In this document: in pieces, positions 24,801-37,504 of the stretch
Layout of the letters: each line of letters starts with the position of its first letter
How positions within the stretch are numbered: position 1 is the first letter of the stretch
Source of the DNA: Chrysomallon squamiferum
Lineage: Eukaryota > Mollusca > Gastropoda > Neomphalida > Peltospiridae
DNA length: 64,000 nucleotides
Assembly (NCBI GenBank): GCA_012295275.1
Contig: CM022679.1
Coordinates: 15,403,842 to 15,467,841, forward strand
Reading direction: 5' to 3'
Notes under the pieces: generated by a model
The model's database searches: none
Told to the model about the DNA's origin: nothing
Seen by the model: only the letters and a program-made list of their open reading frames with translations
Position numbers and translations under genes: made by a program

Positions 24801-26556
24801 GCTAGAAAACCAGCCTGGTGGGTTCAAAAAAGTCTTCAAACTTCCTGCCTAAAGTATTGCCGAATATACGAGTAGAAACTGCAATGTAAAACAGTCTCTG
24901 GTTAGTTGAATAGTTGCTAGGAAATCAATGTGTAAACAAAAACAAGGAGACTGGTAAAGCGGCTCAGCAGACATATATACTATACGCTCAGGCTGAAAAA
25001 CTGGCCTGGCGAGTTCAAAGGGTTAAAATAAGTTTTTCATCAGTAAATAAACATGTACTTCTGGGTTTTTTTGACAGTTTCTTATTATTGTCCATTATAA
25101 AATTAATATTTTTAAGTTTAGAAAAAAGAAGAAGTTTGTAATCAACAAACCTGGATTATTCCTAACTATTTCTTCTTGTTTTGATTTAAAAAACAGAAAA
25201 AATGAAGGAACTGGTTTCCTGGGTGGCTCATTTGCTCGGCATGGTAAACTGGTTGAAACCATGTATCTTACAATACATCCTAATTCATGAGGCAATCTAA
25301 AACAGAAAAATAAAAAAAAAAATTTTTAGATTGATGAAATACTGATTTTTTTAGTACCACTCCTGTTAAACAGCTTTTAGATTATCACTGAATCTTAGTG
25401 TTAATTAACATCTTAATTAAAATTTCATTAATTTTATTTTATTCCAAGATTCTGGAACATACTATTTTATAGACATTTCCATAAAATTTATTTTTAGTCA
25501 CATTTTCAGTTTACATCTTTATTATGAAAACTGTTATCAGAATAATGATGTAATACTAATAACTGTAATAATAATAAATAAATAAATAATAATTCTTTCA
25601 GCAGAGGTTTTGTCTATTTTGCTACCATTTGTTGTTCTGTTACTAGTGCAAACATAAAGAGAAAAGCTCATTTTTGCTTTTCAAATCATGATCAAATATG
25701 GTACAGCCATACAAATTTCAACTGAGTAAATATGGAAAATTGTTTTTATTTCAGATCAGTTTTTTATATTTAAATAACTTCAATTCATATTTTTTATTCA
25801 GTTTATTGTTATTTTATCAGTTATTCCTTTAATGTTTTAAAACATTTAAGATAAGCCTCCAGATGGATTAACAATTGTGAATGAACCTGGATCGAAATTG
25901 ACAGGTATGTGACAATAAGAATACAAAGTTAGCTGTGTAACAACCAAATTGGTTTTTACATTTTTGTATAAATATATGACCTTTTCTTCTTTATCATACC
26001 AAAATATTAAATAAAATTTCTTCTGACAAGACGTGGATCTAAAATGCATAATGAAATAATTATATAAATATACAAAACCTATTTTAAATTTATTATTTTT
26101 AAAACTACATAAAGTAAATTTTATTTGTTGACTTTTTTATCATGATCTCATTAGAGTTAGGGCCCTTGGTTTTAAAAGCCTAGCGCTACTTTTTAAAGTA
26201 ATTTGTTCGTGTATTTTATATTAGAACTATTTTACTGATACGCTTTTTTGTTAACTGCACAGTTACAAAATATTAAATGATAAAATGAGTTTAAAATATG
26301 GCCATTCCGCCAAGTCCTTCGGCTTCATTACTGTTCTGATGTTCATGAATGATGAAGTCACATTCACATCGTCACATGCTACATTTGTATTTTTACTAAA
26401 TAAAAGTGTAATATTTTTATTAGCTTTGGATCAGGTACACGCATTTTAACCTCTCTAATTATGAAGTCAAACTGTCATTAACTACCTTTGTGATGCAAAC
26501 GAGTATCGTTGCATATAATTTCTCCAAAACACCCGACAGCATAGCGTGCCTGCCAT
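21869..26556 (-). CDS. TFAM: TFAM, mitochondrial transcription factor A (two HMG boxes), seven exons
   Basis: Exons in transcript order: 26556-26486, 25296-25151, 23966-23896, 23655-23506, 22923-22828, 22434-22378 and 22120-21869 (TGA at 21869), giving 280 residues with every phase consistent. Exon 1 gives MAGTLCCRVFWRNYMQRYSF, rich in Arg without acidic residues, as expected of a mitochondrial presequence. HMG box A follows (PPRKPVPSFFLFFKSKQEEI through ELDPEEKSKF), then a basic linker, then box B (KPIRPRNAFSLFVKSSKLE through MMPEEEKQIY). TFAM coats and bends mtDNA and activates its transcription. The C-terminal tail after box B is unusually basic, about 50 residues with blocks such as KRPKRKR and KKKK, longer than the human tail as I recall it. 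Intron 2 holds a deleted piggyBac element. The gene is divergent from CPE. Confidence 0.92.
23757..23777. repeat. (TG)n microsatellite in TFAM intron 3
   Basis: A short TG run inside the intron between exons 3 and 4. Similar TG runs lie at about 31028-31048 in CPE intron 1. Confidence 0.9.
24090..25026 (-). mobile_element. Internally deleted piggyBac-like element in TFAM intron 2
   Basis: TTAA sites flank the element exactly (24090-24093 and 25023-25026). Inside them are short inverted ends: TCCTTTGAACCC on the left and GAGTTCAAAGGG on the right. The minus strand codes within 24269-24526 for a Cys/His-rich tail with RCVVCLEKHN, YWCKILC and CWHDRHTK, which fits the zinc-ribbon C-terminus of piggyBac transposases. 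The catalytic domain is absent. The right part has two imperfect copies of a subterminal block (about 24695-24832 and 24838-25020), each starting CTTCCTGCC and ending G[GA]GTTCAAA. Such non-autonomous elements depend on a transposase from elsewhere. Confidence 0.75.
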
Positions 26557-26922
26557 ACTTAGCGTGGGCAGCGCGGTTAAAGGATGAGTTTGAAATGTAA
26601 AGTTACCGAATATACATAAAGCTTCTAAAACAGAAATTCGATAAAGTATTTTATTTTATAAATTCATATAAATTTAATGTGAGTAAACTTCATCTAACAA
26701 ATAGATTATTATTGCCTTAAGTGATTTGTTATTTTTGTTAAGTTTGCATTGCAATAATTTCTCCCTCTGACGTCAAACTCCTGGTAAACGTATGCACCTT
26801 GCAGAATAAATTATACTAAATGGTTCAGTAACATAACGCAACCTGTCATCAAACGCAGACTAGAAACTTTTTTCTGTCTTGTTTCTTTTGCTTTAATATA
26901 TTTCTTACAAAAACGTTAAAGA
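26557..26922. promoter_or_regulatory. Compact divergent promoter of TFAM and CPE with a CRE
   Basis: Only 366 bp separate the two start codons. The interval contains the perfect palindrome TGACGTCA at 26768-26775, the cAMP response element bound by CREB/ATF proteins. A GC-richer patch (gcagcgcggtt) lies just upstream of the TFAM start. No TATA box is obvious. The CRE could serve either gene. Confidence 0.6.
26768..26775. promoter_or_regulatory. Perfect cAMP response element (TGACGTCA)
   Basis: An 8-bp palindrome 155 bp upstream of the CPE start codon and 212 bp upstream of the TFAM start. CRE sites near promoters are established CREB targets. A second TGACGTCA occurs at 40051-40058, about 2.5 kb after the CPE stop. 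Confidence 0.6.
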
Positions 26923-29900
26923 ATGTCATATTTATTTCCGATATTCATCTTTCTGGTGTCAACATGTTCAGCTTTCGAGTTTATTCACCACGACTATAAT
27001 GCAATGCTTCAAGTGATGACTGATGTCCATAGAAGATGTCCCGAAATCACGAAAATCTACAATCTGTCAGAACCTTCGGTGGAAAACAGAAATTTGACAG
27101 TCATTGAAATTAGTGACAATCCAGGAGTGCATGAAATAGGTAAGAATTGAAATAATATCTACCTAACTACTCAGTCTTTTTTGCTGTATTTTATAAATTA
27201 TTGTTAATCAACTTAATCGGTTAATGTTAATAGTAATTATTAACGAAGAGGAAAAATCTCTTTTAAACAGATTGAATTGAGTTACTAACCATTGCCGTTA
27301 TTAAATAATAAAAGAGTTACAGTAGATTTGGGTAATTCAATAATTTATTTTAAAATCATATGTTTAATAAATATTGTATTAGTAGTTGCCAAAAATATCA
27401 GTGCTTATTATGTTATTTTCTGAGAAATGAATATTTACTGAATTTGAATATTAAACTCTTGACATAACAGGCACATGCATTTCCCATATGTATAACTGAT
27501 ATTTATGTATGTAAGAATCTGATTGTACTATATATTTATTATTTACATAACTTTTAAAATACAAAATCAGGTTTTGTTAGATTAATTCAAATTCACATTG
27601 TATCTTAATTGATTCAAAACCATTGCTAAAATACTGTCTTCAAAACAATCACCAGAATCCCCCTCTTAAAAGAAAAAAACATGAAAAAGAATAGTAATAA
27701 AAATAGGTTTTCAAACAAAAGTAAAACAAACAAAAAAAGCCTTCTAAAATAAACCCTGTATTACAAATATTAATAAAAGATACTAATATTACATATCCAG
27801 TTATTTCTAGATACAACAGGGTCCCTTTATTAAAATAATACAAAATGCATACTGATACAAATGTTAAATAAGAAAATGACATAAATACATTTAACATGGA
27901 TTATGTCATTTTGATGTGTTCTACAGAACACAAAGGCCAAACTAGATACAACAGTTATTTCTAGATGTAACAAGGCCCCTTTTATTATAACTGCAACACA
28001 TGATAAAATAATACAAGATGTAGTATGTTAAATAAGAAAATGAAGTGACATTTAACATGGCTTTATGTCATTATGATGCATTTTATAGCAGAGTTCCACA
28101 GAACACAAAGGCTAAACTATTAGACCAAGCTGTCACATTTGTAAAGAATTATTAATAATATATAATAATAGTAACAATAATAGTAATAATCGAATGAAGA
28201 TTCATAACAGCTGATACATTCAGACATGGATTATTGTTTATTAAACTGAAGTATTATTTATTTCATCAGATATTAATTACTTGCAAACAGCTGTAATTTT
28301 TCATAAGGTAGAATATAATTTTACATGAATCCAGATCATGGTGAGGTGTTTCATAGCAGTTATGGAAAAACTATTACGGACAGGCAATGTCATTTAATTT
28401 GATGAAGATTTAAACAGTTGATAGGTACACACATGGTTTATTGTTTATTAAACCTGAAATATTATTTATTTCATCAGATATTTGGATCATAATTACTAGC
28501 ACACTGTCATCATTTGTCATAAGGTAGAATAATATGCTGGTATGGCCATCAAATAAGTGATTATTGTGTAAACCATCATTCTCTTCTTTAATTTGAATCT
28601 CATTCTTTGAAGGATCCAGGCTAGGCATAATTTTATTCATAATAATTAATGATAGTTAAATAGAAGTTTCATATCTATAATGTTGTCTGTAAAGTGAATA
28701 TTAATGTAATTATATTTTCAAATTATTAATATTTTATATCATTGTTACAAACAAGATCTGTAAATAAGATATTATACTGAAAGTTGTATTTAATATAAAT
28801 AATTTAAAAAAATTATTAAAAAAATTAAAATCTTTTCTTATGTTATTAAGTTACATGATTAGAAAGATAATATTTTCAAGTATTATTTTAAAACAATTCT
28901 TAAGATGAGTATATTTTTAAAACAAGTTTTATCTTTCATTTAATGTTAGGGTTGAGGATTTAAGTTGTTATCTCTAGAAACAGAGATAATGTATACTTTG
29001 AAAAAACTAATTGATTATAATTGTTAGTTATATGTTAATTTGTATATGTCCTGTTTGTTTGTAAAGAATATTCTATATCATATATGTTTTAGAAATGTAA
29101 TAAATCTTTTAAGTTAATTATGGCTAAAAACAACAGCTCAGAACCCCCACAAAAATTAGTTGTAAATTAGGCAGTGCAGTTTACACATAAAAAAAAAAAA
29201 TAATAGTAATATTAGGAAGAAAAAGATACTTCATTAAATATTTCCAACAGTCTAAAGTAAATATCTGTAGAACTGCTGTCCTAATTATGTAGTAAATTTA
29301 TTGATAGATGTTGCACAAAATTGTTTTGTATTTCCACAACATAAAATGCATGTATATAATAAAGTATTGGAGTTAAAAAAAAAAAAAAAAGTAAATAAGA
29401 GAGACGGCAAAAAACTGGGCATGTGATATAATATTCTTGAACATTTTTAATTTCATTCTGTATGAAATATTTTATTGTGGAAAAATAACACTATTTTACT
29501 AAGCCATTAGCTGTCTTAATAGAAATAAAAGCTTTCAAAATGAATGATATAAATACCATTCAGAGATAACATATGTTAATGTATTTATCCATTATGATAC
29601 AACTGAAATAAGCCACCTTAGTGGCAAGTGATAGCTTTTCCTTTAAATTTTCCATTTATAATTTTAAATACGGCTAGAGTTAATCTATCAGCCCATTTTA
29701 GTATAACTGAAATAAGCCACCTTTATGGCAAGTTACAGTTTTAACAGTTAAAACCCACCACCTCTTTCCTTTCCTGCCTATTAATTCTGTCAGTTTTACA
29801 TTTTCTGTGAATGGCTAGAAAGGATCTAACTATCCATTCACAAGCTCTGTCAGTATTACACTAACACTCGCTTTACTGATGTATTGATTAACTTTGGCCT

Positions 29901-32900
29901 GTTTTCACTATGATTGATTCATGGCGTTCAGGAATTGTTTTCCACTGAGAGAGCATAGCAAAATAAGCAATGTTGAAAAAACAAAAAAAAAACAGTGTGT
30001 ATTAACTAAGAGCCCAAAAGAAGATTATTCTAATAACAATATATGCATCTGTAATTAGCACTTTGGAATAAAACAAATATTGGTTTGTGTTGGAATTATC
30101 CCTTAATTTTGCTTCCATATGGCATTTTCCCCAAGCAGGATATTAACCTTGCACGTCATGTTAACAGGAAACATCCAGAAATAAAATACAGGATGGACTA
30201 TTGATTTTATTTGGCTATTAGGATGATAATTGCTCTCATTATTTTCCAGCCATCATCATCATCATTATCATCAACATCATTTTCTTTTGTTTACTAGTAT
30301 TAACAAGATTCATCAACTGAATATTAAATTATTTTTTATGAAAATAAATTAAAGTACTATAGGGATCAACTGTAGCTGAGTGATTAGAGGTGTGACTGGG
30401 TATTTATTTATTTATTTATTTGGGATTTATATCAGATTAAAAACTGTTAATTTTCAGGAGCATTTTATTTCTGCTTTTTTATATTTTTTATATTTATGAA
30501 ATAAAAAGTGAATTATATAAAATATACGAAAAGCATTTCTTTAATGTAAAATTCCTTACTGTTAATTAAATTTTCTGTGTTGTTTTTATTAAATCTGTGT
30601 GTGTGTGTGGGCACATGCATTCTTTCTATAAAGAATGTATTATTCTTTCTTGCTAAAGTGTGTAGACAAATAGAATAAATTGTTTGAAAGTCCAGATTTG
30701 CCAAGATGATAGATACACTGCTGATCAATTCCATTATAACATCAAATAATGAGAAATAAATTGATTTTTTACATCCACATTTTCTCACTGATGTTTCTAT
30801 AATGGTGTATCTGTACAAAGATGATTTAGTTTATCTTTAACAGTAACCTTTTGAAAATTAGTCAATATAGATCAATCTCTTATCCTGTTCAGATAAGAAT
30901 TGTTAATAAGGAACCAAGGTTTGGAATTAGTTGCAGGTTTTCAATGTAACTGACACATATTGCATACATGAGTGTAATGTAAACCTTTTATGTTAAATGG
31001 TATGCAGTGATGTAAAAATATTTTTAAATGTGTGTGTGTGTGTGTGTGAGAGAGCGGAGAGAGACAGAGACAGAAAAACAAACACTTGAAACATATGTTA
31101 GTTACTGTAAACAGTATCATACATTCAGAGATATAAAAAATGTTGAATAAATGCAAATAATACATAAATAATTATTTTTATTATTGTTTTTAATAATTAA
31201 TTTTAAAATATGTTTATCAGTACCATTGATAAAAAGATTATAACTGTGTTGAGAATTAAATATTATCAAAAGAAATTATTTAATGATTTTTGTTAAGCTG
31301 CTAAACTCAGAATTTGATTTACAAATGAAACAAAAGAAAGACGTAATACTATTACATTTGCTACATATCAATTTCAATAAGGAGAAAAAATTAATTACTT
31401 TTTAAAAAAAGAAATTATATTTAATATCTCATTTGTAAGTACTTACAGATATAAAAATGTAAAAAAAAAAAATACTGACATTATGCTATAAACATATTTG
31501 CATTTCATCATTTTGAAGACATTAATATATCATTAACTTTTTTCAGTGTGTTAATCTCAAATCTGAAAAGTAAATCAGAGAATTTGTTCAGTTTTTATTG
31601 ACAATCAATTCTTTCACTGAATTATTACCTAATAAAGTGTTATCAGACTGACATTATCTGCAACTCAATTGTTGTTCAGTGCAGGTGTATACATGCTTAA
31701 CACATAATGTATCTGGATATTGCTAAACTCTTACATTTATCATTATTTATCATTGAAGAATAAGTTTGCATTCTTTTATCATAAGAAGCTGATGTATCTT
31801 TTATATGTTGTCCACTAAATGGAATGCATAAAATACCATTAAAACAGAATGAGTGAAAGAGATAATATAAATTTGAAAAATATGCTTCCATTAATTTTAA
31901 AACGAAAAAGAGAAAAAAACATTTTTCAGTTATGTAATAAAATGAAAAAATATCAATTCTCTGTGTACAGAATGACTTAACAAAAAAAAATATAGCAGCA
32001 TACAAATATTTCTGTAGTGTTACTGTTTTCTTGAATAACAAATAAAATAGTCATGTGGAATAAAATGAAAAGTATTTGGACCATTTGTTCTTATTCACTA
32101 AAAGTAAGTTTAGGAAGAAATAATTGACTTATCTCACAGTCTAGGTCACTGCATCAAATTAATTTGGATGTCTTTATCTTGAAGCCAAGAACATGTTGTT
32201 GCTGTATTTGGAAATTGTATCTGTACTGATCATGCCAGTTTAATCAAGCATGAGAGCAAGTGTCTTTAGGCAGTTTTACTTGATGAACTGTTCTTGTGAA
32301 ACAGATTTTGTTAGACAGACATAATCATTTAAAGGTAGTTCAGTATGTAAGTTGTTTCAACGAAAATGAATATTTTGTGCACTTGTATCTTTAGATATAA
32401 TTGTAAAAATTAATGAGAAAATCACATCTTTATTTCTGAAACCCTAACTTTGATTTTGGAATCTGGCAGTGACATGTTATTTTTATTTTCCAAATGACCA
32501 AATTCAGATTTATTTGTATACTTTTTACTATTGATGTTTGAGAACAAGTTAAACAGCTGTTGTCTAAAATCTGAAGTACAACATGATTCTATCACTTTTT
32601 AATTTAAAAAAAAAAAATTATTTAAAATTTATTTCTGGTTAGTTTCATGAAATGATTTGTTTGTTCTTTCATCTGTGGTGTCATAAATATATGTCATCTA
32701 AGCACTGACTCACTTAGTCATTCATTCATTTACTTAGTTCACTTATTCATTCACTCAATTTCACTCTATCTGATCCTGCAGTTGTATATTTACTTGTTTC
32801 TTCAAGGTGAACCTGAGTTTAAATATGTGGCCAACATGCACGGAAATGAGGTTGTGGGACGAGAGTTGCTGCTCAAGCTAATGGACATGTTATGTGACTA

Positions 32901-34319
32901 CTATCTCAAGGGAGATAATGTTGTCCGATTTCTTGTGCACAATACAAGGATTCATCTGATGCCATCCATGAATCCTGATGGATGGGAGAAAGCATATGCT
33001 GAAATGAAGGTACATTACCTTGAAGTAGATACAATTAATAAATTATTACAAATGATTTCAATAATGAAATTTAAAGCAGTTTCATAAACATACACAAACA
33101 GGCATAATCACATTTGCATATTTGCATTATGCATATTTATCATATAGATTCTTTTTTTAAACATTTAATTTCTGTACTGATCAGGAGGATTGTAAGTTTT
33201 CCCCAATGATTCAATTTTATTCATCTTCTTTATAACAGAAAAATGTTGAAATTTAAGCTTTCATTTTCTTCAGATTCTCCTTATTATTAAATTATTGTGG
33301 TGTGTTATTATTACTTTATTATTAAAACAGAAAAATGGAGGAAAAGCCAGCTGGTTAACTGGTAGAAACAATTCCAACAACATGGACCTGAATCGAAATT
33401 TCCCCAACCTGAACAAGATAATGTATGAGCATGAACGTGAACACAAAGGCAAAAACAATCACCTTGAGAAGATGGAGTTTGCCATTACCCATACACCAAA
33501 TGTAAGAATTTGTTTTAAATTGTTTCTATGATGATGTGAACTTAAATACATTTTGTATACTTTCAAGTGATTTTTTTTTTTTTTAAAAATAATCAGTCTT
33601 TAAGTATGACAACTGTAAGATGTAAAGATTCCTTTTCCTTTCTTATCAGAATGTCAAATAACTGATATAAAATAGAAAGAAAAAAATAACAGATGGCTCG
33701 TGTTGACATGCTTGAGAAAAGCTTAAAAAAAGAAATGCTAAAGCAAAGAAGAAAGGAAAATTATACTAAACAATGATATTTTTAAATAGCGAAGTGTCAA
33801 CAATATGTTTTTGGTTCTCCAGCTTCAGCCAGAAACCCGAGCAGTAATGAGGTGGATTGCAAAGATCCCATTTGTCTTGTCTGCCAACCTCCATGGGGGT
33901 GACCTTGTTGCTAACTACCCCTATGATGTCACTCACAGTGGTCAGCCACAGGAGTACTCTGAATCCCCTGATGACTCAACGTTCAGGTGCGTTCACAGAT
34001 GATTAATATTACCACCACTTCACACCCACCAAATCCATTCTTAGTGTCCACCATCCACTTTTTCCATGTGTTGTTTATAATTCCATGACATTATAAACAG
34101 TTACATACCATGTTCATATTTTTCATTGATCTTCTACTGAACAGATTACTGGCTGAAAGTTATGCCATGTTCCATGCCACAATGGCTGATGTCAACAGAA
34201 AACCATGTGACATGACTGGTGATGATGACTTTGCTAAACAAGGGGGAATAACCAATGGTGGAGCTTGGTATTCTGTTCCAGGAGGTAAATATTTTAACAA
34301 TTTGTCTTTGTGATCAGTC

Positions 34320-34399
<80 letters not shown>

Positions 34400-37300
34400 T
34401 TTATTTTTTTTTTTTTTTTTTTTTTTTTGTGATTAGAGGGGGAAAAAATCATTCACTTTTAATATCCACAACCATATTTATGAAATTAGTTTAAATAGCT
34501 AGTTATAAAAGTTGCTTATAAAAGTATAATAATATTTATTAGTTCATTTAAAATTATATGAATTAATGGTCTAATAAAATGCTTTATATTTTCAAGTTAT
34601 TATTTTACTGTTTTATCTGACCTACCATCATTTATGATATTAACAGTAAAATAAAATGTTAAAAACATTAGAACACTCCTATTTTCCCAGATGGTGAGAT
34701 CCATGGCAGAATGATAGCCACATTTTTATGGCAAAATGTGGATAAAAACTTTAGAACAAATGAGTCATGTATGCAATGTCTTTATACTACTACATCTGTT
34801 GGTTTTAATTAAGAATGGATGACAAAAAAAAAAAAAAAAAAAAAAAAAAAGCACAAACCAAAAAATAACAACAGCAACAAAAACAAACATGAAACAAACA
34901 AAAAAAACCCAACACAAATAATATATAACTTTGAAGTATTTAGTATTTACATTATATCACAAAAGATACAATTTAACATAATTTGGGTCTGAAACAGAGG
35001 TGTTTTATTAAATTAATTATTTATATATTTTTGGTTTCATCTGTATTTTATATCTGTTTTATTAATCAGGTATGCAGGATTACAACTATTTGGAAACAAA
35101 CTGTTTTGAAATCACTCTTGAGCTTGGCTGTGACAAATTTCCCCCAGCTTCACAACTTGAGAAAGACTGGAAAGAAAATGAAAATGCCCTAGTGGCCTTC
35201 ATGTTAGAGGTAAACAAAAAACAAACTTTTAGTTTAGTAGTCTACTGAACATTTTGTAAAGGTTTATGTCTTCACAAATTATTAAATATAATTTTAAAAA
35301 TGATACAAGTCTTGATTGTGTGATGGTACAGATTGAAGTTTTGATGGATGATAGTATTTGTTAATAATTTTCATCCATTTGTAAGTAAATCATATCTTTT
35401 AAGTAAGCTTATTGACTTTGGCTTGAATGTAGTCCTAATCAATCATTATGGAAAACACTGTTTAATCTTCATTGCAGTATTAATAATTTTATTAAGAATG
35501 TATTTTTCTAAATCAGAGCCAGATTGGTGTGAAAGGCATTATAAAAGACATTGATGGGAAGGCATTGAAAGGAGCAGAAGTGAAGGTGTACAATATGTCC
35601 ACAGGAAAGGATGTATACATTCCACATGACATTATCTCCAGTAAGTAATACACATTATTATTATTATTACTAAGTAGTCATAATGGAGTTGAAGTTTTAT
35701 TGTATTGTTGTTGGTTTTGTTTTATAATTATAATTATTTATTATTGTTATTATTATTATTTGAAACCTTGGCATTTTTATTTATCTCAGACATATTTTAA
35801 AACTAAGAAAAAAGTTAACATAGTATAAATTAAAAATATACATATAATTTTATTTATTTATTTATTTATTTATTTATTTGTATTTATTTAGTGTTTGTAT
35901 TATTATCTTTTTTTCTCTCACCTGTAAAATATCTGAATAAAAAACATCAGAAACTACATAATGCAACAGTAACAGATATTTATGCTGGATTAATCTGATT
36001 GCTGTAAAAAGCTAGTTAAAATGCAATTTATTTAGATGATAAATTTAAGAAACCCATGATTTCAGATGCTGATGGTGACTATTATCGCCTTCTTGTTGAT
36101 GGCTTCTACAAGGTGAAGGTCTCTGCTCCTGGCTACCACCCAATGTCACAGTGTGTTATTGTGGAGAACAACAATCTAGAAGGAACTGAACCTCTTACAG
36201 AGGCACAGATTCTCAACTTTGAGCTTGTTCCTGAAAACCTACCAAAACCCAAAATGGACATTGACTGTCCCCATCTTATGAGGATAATGCGAAACATTGT
36301 TTATGAGAATGAGGTAAAGTTTATTGTCAGCTGAATTCATGCTTTTATATTTTATTTTATTTTATTTTATTTTAATCCAATATATTTTAATTTTAATTTT
36401 CTTTTTAATTTTAATTTTATAAACTGAAAATATCCTATAATTACAGTAGAATGTCTCAGTTCTCTTAAGTGCACCCACTGTCAGCCATTTTCTGTTACAA
36501 TCTAGTTGTAACTAATTTATAAAAAATTCTCTATGTGCTTTCACGTCTGTGGGAAGGTACACACAAAGCATCTGTTGCTGCTAACTGTCAAGAGTAACCC
36601 ACAACAGAAAGTCACTAGCAGACCTGAGGAGATTTGTTCCTCTGATCATTCACTCCTCAAAGCCTAAAGTTTAATTTGTTCTTTTAATTTTAGTTACTGA
36701 ATTCATACTTCATTTCTTTTTAAGTTAAGTCACACTGATATCAAGCTTAACATTCTTTTCATTGGTTTCTAGATTAATGTTATAAATCACGTTCTTGCTT
36801 TTTTCAATTTATTATTATTATTTTTTAAATTACATTTATATTAATGCTTTAAGAATTATAAGAAATTTCAATTTTGTTGGTTTCACTTTAATGTCATTAT
36901 AATTCATGGCTGAATTTACAATTAATTTGTTGTATTTTTATTGCAGAAACTATCGATATTCTTTTTAATTAATTTTCTTTTTATAAATCATTTATCATTA
37001 ATTTCATGTTTTAGGAAATATTAATGTTCTTTCAGTTTTTTTCCTTTACTATAAATCTGACTTAAAATTACAGTTAATTTAATTTCTGTTACAGACATTA
37101 TTCTTTTTTCTAAATTTAATTTATTTATATCAGCATTAGAATAACAGTTAATTATTATTCTTTTATCTTTAATTTTTTTAATTTTATGAAAAAGCTTCAG
37201 TTTGATCATTTTTGTTTCAGCTAACTTTAATATTGGTTTTGCAGTTGTTTTTGTTTCCAGACTTGGTTTGGTTATTTTTTTGTTTTAGAAGGCATTAACA

Positions 37301-37504
37301 GCGTTGTGCTAATTTTTATAATTTGAGTGTGGTAATTTTTGTGATTCAGAAAGTATTAAGTGTTAAGACTGAGTTTTTTTTTTTCAGCAAATGCAGGATG
37401 GTGATGATCTCTCATATCTGAAGGCAATGCTGCGACAGCGACTGAGTGACGAGAATCTCGAACAGTTAATTAACGAGATGGATGAAGAACAGCGATCAGA
37501 TTAA
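26923..37504 (+). CDS. CPE: Carboxypeptidase E-like (M14 metallocarboxypeptidase), nine exons
   Basis: Exons are 26923-27139, 32807-33009, 33331-33501, 33823-33986, 34145-34284, 35070-35209, 35517-35640, 36066-36313 and 37388-37504 (TAA at 37502), giving 507 residues. [17 protein letters not shown] is a signal peptide. The catalytic domain shows the zinc ligands His and Glu in [11 protein letters not shown] and His in [16 protein letters not shown]. It also shows [10 protein letters not shown] with the substrate-binding Arg, the loop [16 protein letters not shown], and the catalytic Glu in [10 protein letters not shown]. The transthyretin-like domain follows ([14 protein letters not shown] to FELVPEN). 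The C-terminus is a charged amphipathic-looking helix, as in CPE, where it helps membrane binding. CPE trims C-terminal Lys and Arg from prohormones in secretory granules. [16 protein letters not shown] and SPDDSTFR favour CPE over CPN or CPM. No polybasic pro-region is present. Intron 1 is about 5.7 kb. Confidence 0.92.
27795..28122. repeat. Two-copy tandem repeat, unit about 165 bp, in CPE intron 1
   Basis: Copies at about 27795-27945 and 27946-28122 share CAGTTATTTCTAGAT, TGTTAAATAAGAAAATGA, ACATTTAACATGG and CAGAACACAAAGG in the same order. Divergence is moderate and includes small indels. Confidence 0.8.
28195..28535. repeat. Second two-copy tandem repeat in CPE intron 1, unit about 200 bp
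   Basis: Copies at about 28195-28320 and 28405-28535 share TTATTGTTTATTAAAC, ATATTATTTATTTCATCAGA or a close variant, and CATAAGGTAGAATA. It directly follows the 165-bp repeat but is unrelated to it. Confidence 0.7.
29595..29745. repeat. Short duplicated block in CPE intron 1
   Basis: The block AACTGAAATAAGCCACCTT followed by ATGGCAAGT or GTGGCAAGT occurs at about 29600 and 29703. The two copies lie about 100 bp apart and are nearly identical over 35 bp. Confidence 0.7.
30363..30422 (+). repeat. Possible tRNA-derived SINE A-box fragment
   Basis: GTAGCTGAGTGATTAGAGG resembles a pol III A box of tRNA-derived SINEs (TRGCNNAGYGG). It is followed by a TTTA run. No B box is seen downstream, so at best this is a truncated copy. 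Confidence 0.25.
34322..34428. repeat. (TTA)n plus poly(T) tract in CPE intron 5
   Basis: About 76 bp of TTA trinucleotide followed by a T run, ending about 640 bp before exon 6. It creates a chance polytyrosine reading frame. Confidence 0.95.
36470..36665. repeat. Possible mollusc-type interspersed repeat in CPE intron 8
   Basis: A GC-richer block contains TGTGGGAAGGTACACACAAA, then TTGCTGCTAA, then AGAGTAACCCA. It resembles, from memory, a short repeat of mollusc genomes with GTGGGAAGGTGCATATAAA followed by TTGCTGCTAA. The match is partial and unaligned, and the copy looks old. Confidence 0.35.

Noticed and set aside
24550-24852. 100-residue plus-strand ORF
   Set aside because: It translates the subterminal repeat of the piggyBac element and resembles no protein.
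25846-26049. Minus-strand ORF in TFAM intron 1, considered as TFAM exon 1
   Set aside because: The exon at 26556-26486 has a presequence, a good donor and the correct phase, while this ORF has none of these.
34255-34494. ORF with a polytyrosine run
   Set aside because: It is the translation of a (TTA)n microsatellite after the end of CPE exon 5.
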